This document shows, piece after piece, positions 1-8,405 of a stretch of DNA of 64,000 nt (the first letter of the stretch is position 1; every line of letters begins with the position of its first letter). The stretch lies in contig JAHJDP010000023.1 in assembly GCA_018831195.1 (NCBI GenBank), positions 124,001-188,000 on the forward strand, read 5' to 3'. Both the position numbers and the translations under genes were made by a program. This DNA is from Candidatus Eisenbacteria bacterium (lineage in GTDB: Bacteria; Eisenbacteria; RBG-16-71-46; CAIMUX01; JAHJDP01). The notes beneath the pieces were generated by a model, which saw nothing but the letters and a program-made list of their open reading frames with translations, had not been told where the DNA came from and ran no database searches.

Positions 1-2468
1 AGGGTCAGCGTCACGGCAAACCCCTCACCCGGCGTGATCCAGCCCGATCCATTCCCCAGCGGCGGGTCGTCATTGACGACCTGCGCGAGATAGCGGATCA
101 TCGGCGCCATCACATTGATGTTAACCGCGCGCTCCCAATCACCCTCGTTCGAATGAACCATCAGCGTGAAATTGATGGAATGTTCATCGGGGGTATTTCC
201 GGCAAGTGAGATCTGATACGGAGTGCTGTTTTCAGAGGTCCCGCCGGCCGGCACATCACCGAAGCTCTGGCTTCCCACGATAATATCGGCGTAATGATCC
301 GTGGTGGTGAGCTCGCCCGTGACGTCGGTCGCATTCTCGACACCGGAGTTCCGTAGAGTGATCGTCAGATCGATCGTTTCGCCGGCGTCGCAGATGTGGT
401 CGCCGTCGCCGCCCCCCGTGTCATCAATATTCATCCCGTCACAAATGACGAACGGACCGGAAGGAGGCAGCACTTCCACATCTTCGATGACGGGAATCTT
501 GTTGCTCGCGGTGACGGTTAGGGTCAAGGTCATCGGCTCACCCGGCACCGGGTCCAATGAAATCGTCGCCATGCCCGAGCCGTCGGTGATCGCCGCGCCG
601 TAGAGAACGCCGCCGGCATAGAGAGCGCAGGTCGCGCCCGCCACGCCCGGAACCGTCACGGCGTACTGGTCGAGCCCGATCATCATCGCGCCGTCATGAG
701 ATGCGGTCATCACCTCGGGCGTCTTGGTCCGGACCAGTACGGACGGATCGCCAAAGATCGTCCAGGTCAGGAACATATCCCCACCGTCGCTGGCGCCATA
801 GACGTCCATCATCTCGCAGGAGCCGTTAAAGCAGATGCCGCCCATCCGGAACATCTCATTATTAACGAGAAGATCGATGGCCGCGTCCTGGCCCCGCATC
901 GGCGGGTTCCATGACTGATTGATCGTCGACATATATGTGGCGATGGCGCCGGTCGGCGTTCCGCCGTTGGTCGCGCGCATCCAGGCTTCAGCAAAACAGG
1001 TCATGCCGGCAAAATCACCGTTGACACAGGCAACGCTAATGATAAAGGGAAGCATCCAATTATTGGTCAAGGCATTGACATGCGTGTTTGAAAAACCGGT
1101 CGATGACCAGGACGTTTCGGATCCATGACCGGTATAGTTGATGATGCTCCGGCCTTCATTGAGAGCGGCCGAAACCTGCGCGGCCGACCCTGTCGGATCG
1201 TAAATTTGATCAACATGGGAATATCCGTAATTTAGAAGTTTCCCGCGAATGACATCCATGTGCTGATTGTCATACTCGCCGTTATCTCCAGGACCCTGGT
1301 CGGAAGCGATACCTGTTCCTTTGTGATACCAATCGGCTCCGGCCATCGGTGTCTGCTCATACGCGATGGTGCGATCCACCTGGGTCTGAGCCTGTGCCGC
1401 TGTCTCAGCGGAGAAACGCCCGATGAAAATCTCGGGATAGCGGTCGCCTCCCGCCAGCAATGAATAGGTCGGATCCGATTCCCCGCCGGCGGCCGAGGGT
1501 GACGCAATTTGAGGTCCATCCCCTACCAGCAGAACATACCCCAGATCACTCCCCGGAGCGTCATAGAGATTCTGAATATAGTTGCGGATCGCCGTGTAAG
1601 TATTTCCGATAGTGGAAACATCAATGATCGTTGTCGCGATCCCCTGCTGATTCTTCCAATCGACAAAAGGCTGCATGGTCGCATGGAAGGCATCGTAGGT
1701 AATGATCAGCATCGACCCCATTTCCTGCACCGGCGTATAACGATCCCAACCATAGTTGAGGAAGTGGTGCTGATAGATCTCGGCAAAACCGCTGATCACT
1801 ACATCCGGCGGCGCGTCGCGATCGATGGAGTTTGTGAGATCGATCCCATCGGCGACCAGCTCAATGGTCAAGTGATGAGCGACACGCAGGGTGCCGGCGG
1901 ATCCGTTCAGCTGGAACGGCATCGCCCGGACCACCATCCCTCTATAATCGCGCAGAATGTATGGATCATCGGATCCTGCCGGCGATTCCGGATATAACTG
2001 GTTTGCAAAATAATCCGCATCGAACTCAAACGGAACGTCTTCTGGATTCACCGTCCGCATGAGATTTCCCTTGGAGGGAATCACCGGCATCCCGGAAAAC
2101 TCCTCCGTTTCGATGCTGAGAACCCGGGCCACCATTCTCGCCTGATCGGGTATGATGACGGAACGGCATATGAACGGCAGTTCAGGCATGCCCGCAGCAA
2201 GACTGTTGCTCTCACCGGGCAGCGTGATCTGGTAATAAGTGGCGCCATTGATCTCCACCGGATCGGCGTAAAAGCCCGGTAATGTATAATCAATGACAAT
2301 GCGATTGGCTGATGACTCGAGCAGCTGCACATCCACGCCGTCTCCCTCGAATCCATCCAAGGGAATCCATGCGCTGTTCGCTCCGCCCGCCACAACCAGC
2401 AGCAACAAAGCGGCGCTCAGCCATATGAGTCCTCTTCCAAATATACTTTGCGACAGCAAGGAATACAT
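1..2468 (-). CDS. Gingipain-like cysteine peptidase (family C25), 3' end beyond the window
   Basis: This is a secreted cysteine endopeptidase of clan CD. The start at 2468 is preceded by a strong GGGAGGGGG ribosome site. The N-terminus has a signal peptide (hydrophobic run at about residues 8-30 ending near ANSA), then a propeptide-like beta domain (about 35-240), then the catalytic domain. The catalytic dyad is visible as TGHG (His448) and SVACVNG (Cys481). The 33-residue spacing equals that of gingipain RgpB (His211/Cys244). Downstream are Ig-like domains with a CARDB-like stretch (DGMNIDDTGGGDGD, then CDAGE). The frame is open to base 1, so the C-terminus, probably a FlgD/T9SS-type tail, is missing. 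It likely acts at the cell surface or outside the cell in protein degradation. Family assignment is firm; substrate specificity is unknown. Confidence 0.9.
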   Translation of the reverse strand, partial: MYSLLSQSIFGRGLIWLSAALLLLVVAGGANSAWIPLDGFEGDGVDVQLLESSANRIVIDYTLPGFYADPVEINGATYYQITLPGESNSLAAGMPELPFICRSVIIPDQARMVARVLSIETEEFSGMPVIPSKGNLMRTVNPEDVPFEFDADYFANQLYPESPAGSDDPYILRDYRGMVVRAMPFQLNGSAGTLRVAHHLTIELVADGIDLTNSIDRDAPPDVVISGFAEIYQHHFLNYGWDRYTPVQEMGSMLIITYDAFHATMQPFVDWKNQQGIATTIIDVSTIGNTYTAIRNYIQNLYDAPGSDLGYVLLVGDGPQIASPSAAGGESDPTYSLLAGGDRYPEIFIGRFSAETAAQAQTQVDRTIAYEQTPMAGADWYHKGTGIASDQGPGDNGEYDNQHMDVIRGKLLNYGYSHVDQIYDPTGSAAQVSAALNEGRSIINYTGHGSETSWSSTGFSNTHVNALTNNWMLPFIISVACVNGDFAGMTCFAEAWMRATNGGTPTGAIATYMSTINQSWNPPMRGQDAAIDLLVNNEMFRMGGICFNGSCEMMDVYGASDGGDMFLTWTIFGDPSVLVRTKTPEVMTASHDGAMMIGLDQYAVTVPGVAGATCALYAGGVLYGAAITDGSGMATISLDPVPGEPMTLTLTVTASNKIPVIEDVEVLPPSGPFVICDGMNIDDTGGGDGDHICDAGETIDLTITLRNSGVENATDVTGELTTTDHYADIIVGSQSFGDVPAGGTSENSTPYQISLAGNTPDEHSINFTLMVHSNEGDWERAVNINVMAPMIRYLAQVVNDDPPLGNGSGWITPGEGFAVTLT

Positions 2469-2741
2469 GATCCCCCTCCCCTAGGTTAGATTGAACACTT
2501 GCCGTAAACCGCTCGGTCCGCACCCGATATAACGATGAACGGCCAGGATGCAGCACACTAAGATAGTATCATAATAGATGGCCCCGGGGTAGGATATGAT
2601 TTCAAATGATGACAATCGTAAGCATAAAAGCGGCCTTCGTAGAGTCTGATCACCCTAAGTTTGGATCTCGATTTCCCGTCCGATACCTCAGACAGGAGTC
2701 AAGTGCCCCTTTTCGGCAGACCGGGAACAAGGAGTTGAGGA

Positions 2742-4247
2742 ATGAAGCATGCGCGGCGGCCCATCAGGACTGGAAAATCTTCAAGGACGGCAAAAGAGAA
2801 AAGAGCTCTGCCCCCCTCGAAAACAAGACCTTCCGCGAAGAAAAATGAACCGGCCAAGCAACCGGTCCGGCGAGCAACGCGAAAGAGCCCAACGCCCCTG
2901 CCGCCTGGTGTTTTCCCTCAGGGAACCATCGCCCAGCCTGTTCTCAAGGGGAATCATATCCAGCGGGTCGGGATCATCTTCGCCGGCGGTCCGGCGCCCG
3001 GCGCCAACGCCGTCATCAGTTCCGCCGCGATATCCTTTCTCGACACGGGCCGGGAAGTGATCGGATTTCAGGACGGATACCGCCATCTGGAGCAGTATCA
3101 TCCGGTCACCTACCGGCTCAAAAAGGGGATACACTACCGCAACTTCGCCGTTCAAGAGGTAACCGGTGTCCGGAACACACAAGGGATTCTCATCAAAACA
3201 TCCCGCGCCAACCCCGGCTCGGAGATCCGCACGCCGCGCGACCTGTCGGATCCTAAGAGATCATTGAAGTTGCACAATTGTTATTCCGCTTTGGTTGACC
3301 TGGGTATCGACGGATTGATCTCCATCGGCGGCGATGACACATTGAAAACGGCCAATCTCCTGCACGAATTCCAGAAAAAACTGCCGAAGAATGCAAAACG
3401 GATCCAGGTCATTCATCTGCCGAAAACCATCGACAATGATTACAAGGGTATCGATTTTACATTCGGTTATTTTACAGCGGTCGACTTCCTCGCCAAAGAG
3501 GTTAAAAATCTGCGGGCCGACGCTGAGGCCAGCAACCGCTATTTCATCGCCCAGGCCATGGGACGCAAGGCCGGGTGGTTATCCTATGGCGTCGGAATCG
3601 CCGGTGAGGCGAATATGATCTTCAGTGTTGAGGATATCGATGAAAGTCTCTTATTAGACGATATCGTCCGGGACAAACACGGCAAGAAACGGAAAGAGAA
3701 GCGACTCCGAGTGGAAGGGATCGTCGACAAGATTGTCGACATGATGATCTGGCGGGAGGAGCGTGAGGGCAAATTATTCGGCACCGTCGTTCTGGCCGAG
3801 GGTTTGGCGGAGTTGCTTCCTGAAAAGTATATCGGTGACATCGATAAGGATGAGCATGGCCATATCTCCATCGGAAAAATCGATATGGGATATATTCTCG
3901 CCCATATGGTTGAGAAGGAATATACCCGGCGAACCGGGAGAAAACGCAAGGTCACCGGTCTTCAGATTGGATACGAAGCCCGCTGCGCCCTGCCGCATGC
4001 CTTCGATGTGATGCTTGGAAGCCAGTTGGGAATCGGCGCCTACCGGGCGCTGGTTGAGGAGAACCTCTCGGGATTTATGGTCAGCACATCGGGACAACTG
4101 GATCTGCACTATGTTCCCTTCCGCAATCTCGTCAATCCGAAAACACTGAAAACCGAGGTGAGATACTTGCGGCCGGGTTCCGATTTCCACCGCCTGGCGC
4201 GCTTTTTGGAATCGCGCACCGAGAGGGGAAAAATCAACGGCAACTAA
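2742..4247 (+). CDS. pfp: 6-phosphofructokinase, PPi-dependent type
   Basis: Phosphorylates fructose 6-phosphate to the 1,6-bisphosphate in glycolysis, or works in reverse if PPi-linked. The product is 501 aa. The PFK core starts near residue 76 with GIIFAGGPAPG. GGDDT (196-200) carries the second Asp typical of PPi-PFK, where ATP enzymes have GGDGS. PKTIDND (227-233) has the Lys characteristic of PPi enzymes, and MGRKAG (273-278) contacts the sugar phosphate. The start is supported by AAGGAG about 8 nt upstream. The first 55-60 residues are an unusual Lys/Arg/Pro/Thr-rich extension with no family counterpart; an internal start could remove it, but no better ribosome site was seen. Phosphoryl donor is inferred from motifs only. 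The gene converges on the small gene at 4260, 12 bp away. Confidence 0.9.
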   Translation: MKHARRPIRTGKSSRTAKEKRALPPSKTRPSAKKNEPAKQPVRRATRKSPTPLPPGVFPQGTIAQPVLKGNHIQRVGIIFAGGPAPGANAVISSAAISFLDTGREVIGFQDGYRHLEQYHPVTYRLKKGIHYRNFAVQEVTGVRNTQGILIKTSRANPGSEIRTPRDLSDPKRSLKLHNCYSALVDLGIDGLISIGGDDTLKTANLLHEFQKKLPKNAKRIQVIHLPKTIDNDYKGIDFTFGYFTAVDFLAKEVKNLRADAEASNRYFIAQAMGRKAGWLSYGVGIAGEANMIFSVEDIDESLLLDDIVRDKHGKKRKEKRLRVEGIVDKIVDMMIWREEREGKLFGTVVLAEGLAELLPEKYIGDIDKDEHGHISIGKIDMGYILAHMVEKEYTRRTGRKRKVTGLQIGYEARCALPHAFDVMLGSQLGIGAYRALVEENLSGFMVSTSGQLDLHYVPFRNLVNPKTLKTEVRYLRPGSDFHRLARFLESRTERGKINGN

Positions 4248-4259
4248 ACAGGCGTCGAG

Positions 4260-4451
4260 TTACTGATATTTTTTGAAATTGTACGTCTTCGCCACTTCGG
4301 CCTTCTTTTCATCCGGCAGAGAGTTAAAGAATTTCTTCCACCCAGGACACCAATTGATATGCCATCGCCAAATCCGGCCCAGAAACGATTCCGGGTTGCC
4401 GTCGTACTTGGCGCGCAGATGGCAGGAATCACATCCTCTATTTTCGGCCAT
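4260..4451 (-). CDS. Small conserved CxxC protein, function unknown
   Basis: Encodes 63 aa. The start ATG at 4451 has a GGGGAG ribosome site 8 nt upstream, which picks this frame over an overlapping longer frame that has no such signal. The sequence has a CDSCHLRAKY segment near the N-terminus and a Trp-rich WRWHINWCPGW segment, so three Cys and two His could form a small metal site. A helical charged tail (LPDEKKAEVAKTY) follows. I recall similar short CxxC/WCPGWK proteins in other bacteria but cannot name a function. It is probably cytoplasmic. It lies downstream of dsbD on the same strand but 500 bp away, so joint transcription is uncertain. Confidence 0.65.
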   Translation of the reverse strand: MAENRGCDSCHLRAKYDGNPESFLGRIWRWHINWCPGWKKFFNSLPDEKKAEVAKTYNFKKYQ

Positions 4452-4953
4452 GAATCGAACTCCCCGTTTAACCGCGGCTCACTGTATTGATCTCTATCCC
4501 TGGATAATGGATCCATCGAATCGATGCAACTGGAGAAATAGCAGGATCATGTACGGCGGGGTCCCCATCCATCTGATGTGGATCGAGACCCCGCGCGCCT
4601 CTGGCAGCCACACAACCGAAGACAACCATGGAAAGGAGAGACCTCTTGGGGGTGATGAACCAAATCGGCAAAATCCACCGGCCCCAGATGATGTCCCCCG
4701 CCCCTTTCTTTCGCAGGTTCCGTTCCAAACAGCCGCCATATAGGCAACCGGTTGCCGGCAATGGGGATACGAGAGGGGATCCCATTTCTGATCAAACGTC
4801 GGAGCCCCAAAAACCGTGCTTGCAAGGGCCAACCCTCCCACCCTGAGGGTGGTTCAGGTAACGTTATGCCACAAAAGGAATTAGCCTGGATATGGCGGAT
4901 ACAGACCCGGGCCGAGGCCGGCCCCGGATCTCCCGGTGGAAGGGCGATCGATT
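4452..4953. other. Intergenic, no supported gene
   Basis: About 500 bp between the end of dsbD and the small CxxC gene. Several overlapping open frames occur on the minus strand in all three phases, but none has a ribosome site, a recognisable domain or the local codon bias. A short perfect hairpin (CCACCC-TGA-GGGTGG, 4838-4852) lacks a T-tract. Nothing else is seen. Confidence 0.5.
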
Positions 4954-6834
4954 TTATTCAATCCCTCGCAGCAGCTCGAGCACATCTTCGGGCTCTTTGA
5001 ACCCGGCGAATCGTATAATTTCCTCGCCGTCGGAATCCAGCAGGATGACGGTGGGGAGCCCGCGCACGCCATAATCCGTCTGCTTCTGCAGCTGCGCCGG
5101 TGTGCGATCAGTGAAATCGAGCTTCACCACGATAAATCGCTCCAGCTCCTCCATGACGGCGGGATCGATCCAGGTCTTTTCATCCAGTTCACGGCAGGCG
5201 CCGCACCAATCGGCATAGAAATCAATCAATACCGGCCGGCCTGATTCCATCGCCAAGATCAACCCTTCCTCATCCGACATGACCCAGTCGGGTTCGGCTT
5301 CGATTTGCGGGGTCGCCGCGCCGCCGCCGGCGCCGACGAGTTGCACATTCCCAGCTTGAAGCAGGCCGAGCAACAGGAGATAGATCCCCACAACAAATAG
5401 AATCATCCCCAGCCCCTTGCGGAACTGGGATCCCCATGAGGGAGACTCGGCCAATCGATGGAAGGCGCCGGTGAAGGTGGCGACAAAAATTGTGAAAGCG
5501 CCGACCAGCAGCTTGAAATTTGTATCGCCGATGAGAGGTTTTACATAATAGAGGCCCATGGCGATGAGCATGACGCCGAAAACATGCTTGACGGTTGCCA
5601 TCCAAACACCCGATTTGGGCAAAGCATTGATCGCGCCGGCGAAGGTTCCAAGCAAGAGAAAGAGCATCCCCATACCGACAGCAAAGGTGAACATGAGCCA
5701 GAAACCGAGGAAGACATTCCCGGCCTTGGCGATCCATGTGAGGAGAACAATGACCACGGGTCCAACACAAGGGGATGCAACCAACCCGGTGACCATCCCC
5801 ATGAGAATCGCTCCGAGAAAACCGCCGCGACGGGCGCCACCCTGGAGTCTTGTCTGCGCGGAGGATGAGAGGGCGATATCGAAGGCGCCGAGCATGCTGA
5901 TTCCCATGATAAAGAGGACCGCCGCGACGAGAAGCAGCACCGGCGTTGATTGCATCGCCGAGCCGAAGAGCGCCCCCGTCTGCGCCGCCAGAACTCCGAG
6001 AATCGAATAGGTCAGCGCGATGCCCAGGACAAAGAAGAGGGAAAGGATAAAGCCGCTGAGCTTCCCTTTGCTCCGGCCGCCGATGAAGCTGATGGTGATG
6101 GGGATCATCGGATAGAGACAGGGTGTGAAACTCATCGCGACACCACCGAGGAAGATCAGCAGGAACGCGACCCAGGAACCCTGGGCGAGGGCTTTCTCCA
6201 CCCGCCCGGCCAGGGAGCCGCTGTCGCCGCCCGCGTCATCGGCCGCCGCGTCGGCCGTTTGATCCTCCAGCGTGAGATCCAATAATGTCACCGCCGGATT
6301 GCTATTGAGAACGGCCGTCAACGCCGCCGGAAGAATCTCGATCGATAATTCAAATTCCCCGCCATCCGGAGGGAAGCACATGAAGATCGGTTCCTCGGCG
6401 CAGATTTGGTATTCGACCAGCACCTTTATCTTTTGCGATCCCGGGGCGAGATCAGCGCCGATCAACAACGGCGTTTTGAGAAGCAGCCGCCCTGTATAAA
6501 CCGGATCGCCTTCATAAGACTGAGGCGGCGGATAAAGGATGAGCCCAAGATCGATTCCTTCAGGTTCTACAATTTGCGCGGAGAGGAATTCATTAACCTG
6601 AATATGGTGGCCGGCGGGAATGTCGAGAACAATTCCCAAAACACCTGAACCGCCCGCGGGAATCGCCGTATGTGAAGGATGAAGTGAAACGGCGACCTGT
6701 AAATTATCCTGCGCCTGAAGAGTTCCCAACAAAAGCGCCGGCAAAAAGAAAAGGCCAAGGGCCAAGAGGGTGCCTGCGGTGCGAGAGCGGCCCGGCGCCA
6801 TTTTGTATCTCTTTGGAAATAAATGAGTTGACAC
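4954..6834 (-). CDS. dsbD: Thiol:disulfide interchange protein DsbD
   Basis: Inner-membrane electron conduit that passes reductant from cytoplasmic thioredoxin to periplasmic thiol proteins. The 626-aa product has the full three-part architecture. A signal/anchor (about 19-40) precedes the periplasmic alpha domain with its Cys pair (C145 and C153). The eight-helix transmembrane beta domain has the two membrane Cys in TPCLYP (C239) and SPCVGP (C356). A C-terminal thioredoxin-like gamma domain has WCGAC (543-547). The start is GTG at 6834, fixed by a GGAGGAG ribosome site (6841-6847) six bases upstream. A later ATG at residue 12 is possible but lacks a site. Length is near the E. coli protein. 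Confidence 0.95.
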   Translation of the reverse strand: MSTHLFPKRYKMAPGRSRTAGTLLALGLFFLPALLLGTLQAQDNLQVAVSLHPSHTAIPAGGSGVLGIVLDIPAGHHIQVNEFLSAQIVEPEGIDLGLILYPPPQSYEGDPVYTGRLLLKTPLLIGADLAPGSQKIKVLVEYQICAEEPIFMCFPPDGGEFELSIEILPAALTAVLNSNPAVTLLDLTLEDQTADAAADDAGGDSGSLAGRVEKALAQGSWVAFLLIFLGGVAMSFTPCLYPMIPITISFIGGRSKGKLSGFILSLFFVLGIALTYSILGVLAAQTGALFGSAMQSTPVLLLVAAVLFIMGISMLGAFDIALSSSAQTRLQGGARRGGFLGAILMGMVTGLVASPCVGPVVIVLLTWIAKAGNVFLGFWLMFTFAVGMGMLFLLLGTFAGAINALPKSGVWMATVKHVFGVMLIAMGLYYVKPLIGDTNFKLLVGAFTIFVATFTGAFHRLAESPSWGSQFRKGLGMILFVVGIYLLLLGLLQAGNVQLVGAGGGAATPQIEAEPDWVMSDEEGLILAMESGRPVLIDFYADWCGACRELDEKTWIDPAVMEELERFIVVKLDFTDRTPAQLQKQTDYGVRGLPTVILLDSDGEEIIRFAGFKEPEDVLELLRGIE

Positions 6835-7229
6835 GATAGACTCCTCCGCGGCCTCTCGGTGACTTCACCGGCGCTCTTTGTCGGTACGGCCCAAACTTGT
6901 TTTCCACAATGCTGATCATCAGAAGTTCCCATCATAGCTGAGAGAGTCCGGTAGTTCTAGATCGAGGAAATCCTCATTTGATTTCGGATGCTTCGGATTT
7001 CAGTTGACCCGGCCCGAATGGTGACGAGAATAGTGAAAACATCCTTTAACCGCGGCCCGCGAGCCCGGAAGGTCACGGCGTGATCCAAACGGTTCAAAAC
7101 CAAGAAACCCATTCCCCGGCCGGGCGATTGGGCTCTTTTTTTTGTCCCGGCTCCCGGGTTACCGGTTCCCTCCGGCCATCCACAAAACCTTTAAGACGGC
7201 GTCTGTGAGCGCCGGAAGGAGAAAATGAG
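6835..7229. other. Intergenic between divergent genes
   Basis: About 395 bp between the divergent starts of dsbD and the aaRS-like gene. It should hold both promoters, but no clear -35/-10 pair was identified. The only signals I can support are the two ribosome sites, GGAGGAG at 6841-6847 for dsbD and GAAGGAGA just before 7230. Confidence 0.5.
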
Positions 7230-8378
7230 ATGCCCCCATCCGGAGTCTTTAATCCCATAAACCCCTCTCCCGCGCCCTCCCCCGCCGGCATGATCCGCCG
7301 TCTGGGGCTGTCCGGCATCCAGTGGTCGGAAAGCGACGAGCCTTTCCCGACACATCATCGCGGGAGCGCCATCCCTCTAAAGAGAAAGATTCAGGTTCAG
7401 AGCATGGTTCTGCAAAAAGTGCGGGATCTCTTCTCCTGCGATGCCTGCCTGGAATCCCATCTCCCCAATCTCACCTCCGCCATCGGATCGAACGGAACCG
7501 CCGGTTCAATTGTAGAATTCAATGATGCGGGGGAGCCGGTTTTTTCCCGTCAGACCAGCTGGCCGCATCTTGATCAGCTTATCAACAACGGCCACTCCTC
7601 CGCCTATTGTGAACGTATCGAAGCCATGAACCATGGATGTCCGGCCGGCATACCGCCGGTTGAGGCTAAGCTTTTTGAAACAGTGCGATGCAATATGAGC
7701 CTGAACGAAATCTGCGATTTTCAGGAAACGCTCGTAAAGAATGTCGCGTCGACTTTAACGGCGGATGATGTTAACGGCGAAAACATGACGCGCCTGGATC
7801 GGATGATCCGCTCCAATCATCCCCGGATCACCTACCGTGACGCCGTCGGCATCCTGCGCCGGCGCGGTTTCTCCGTTGAGTTCGGTTATTATCTGGGCTC
7901 TAAATATGAAGGGGCGCTCCTGCATTATACCGGATATCTCCCGATACATATCACCCATTTCCCGGCCAATTTAAAGCCGTATAACACAAAACTCTGCAAT
8001 GGGGACAAGAGCCTCACCGCAACATCGGAATATATCTTCCCGTTCGCCGGAAGGATCGCCGAGGGCGCAGAGTTGGAATCGGATCCGGCCATCCTCCGTG
8101 ACCGTCTCTATAACGGTTCATTGTACAAGCAGATCATGAAGCAAATCGGGGAATGGCTGAACGGAGAGCCGCGGCTCGCCGGATCCCCCAACAAAACCAG
8201 CCTCGCGGATCGGTGGCAACGCAGCGCGCAGACTTCCGTTCAGGGGGATTTTGAAAAGTATATCTCCCTGCTGGAAACCAGGCCGCTCGAACGCGCCGGG
8301 GCCAGGCTTTGCGCCGGGCGGCTGCTTCAGTACATTATGGGATCGGATTCTGTGGCCGATGCGTTAGAGGTTTCATAA
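7230..8378 (+). CDS. Class II aminoacyl-tRNA synthetase-like paralogue (Asp/Asn type core), function unknown
   Basis: Encodes 382 aa; the start is supported by GAAGGAGA 7-8 nt upstream, over a dead-end ATG at 7225. The C-terminal two thirds resemble the catalytic core of asparaginyl/aspartyl-tRNA synthetases: ITYRDAVGILRRRG, then PIHITHFPANLKPY followed by the TATSEYIFPFAGRIAEGAELE segment (the place where AsnRS has its GIGEIIGGSQRE-type motif), and a degenerate motif 3 near the end (GARLCAGRLLQYIMG, SVADAL). No OB-fold anticodon-binding domain precedes the core; instead there is an unrelated 120-residue N-terminus. This recalls AsnRS/AspRS-derived amidating or modifying enzymes such as the archaeal asparagine synthetase-related protein. 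Whether it aminoacylates, amidates or modifies something else cannot be read from the sequence. Confidence 0.6.
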   Translation: MPPSGVFNPINPSPAPSPAGMIRRLGLSGIQWSESDEPFPTHHRGSAIPLKRKIQVQSMVLQKVRDLFSCDACLESHLPNLTSAIGSNGTAGSIVEFNDAGEPVFSRQTSWPHLDQLINNGHSSAYCERIEAMNHGCPAGIPPVEAKLFETVRCNMSLNEICDFQETLVKNVASTLTADDVNGENMTRLDRMIRSNHPRITYRDAVGILRRRGFSVEFGYYLGSKYEGALLHYTGYLPIHITHFPANLKPYNTKLCNGDKSLTATSEYIFPFAGRIAEGAELESDPAILRDRLYNGSLYKQIMKQIGEWLNGEPRLAGSPNKTSLADRWQRSAQTSVQGDFEKYISLLETRPLERAGARLCAGRLLQYIMGSDSVADALEVS

Positions 8379-8405
8379 TCGTCGAAACCATCGCTCTTGA
8401 TTCTC

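Noticed and set aside
2290-2556. Minus-strand 88-codon frame at the head of the C25 gene
   Set aside because: It overlaps the C25 gene out of frame; the C25 frame carries the signal peptide and ribosome site.
4838-4852. Short hairpin as terminator of dsbD
   Set aside because: Only six base pairs with no T-tract and about 100 bp past the stop.
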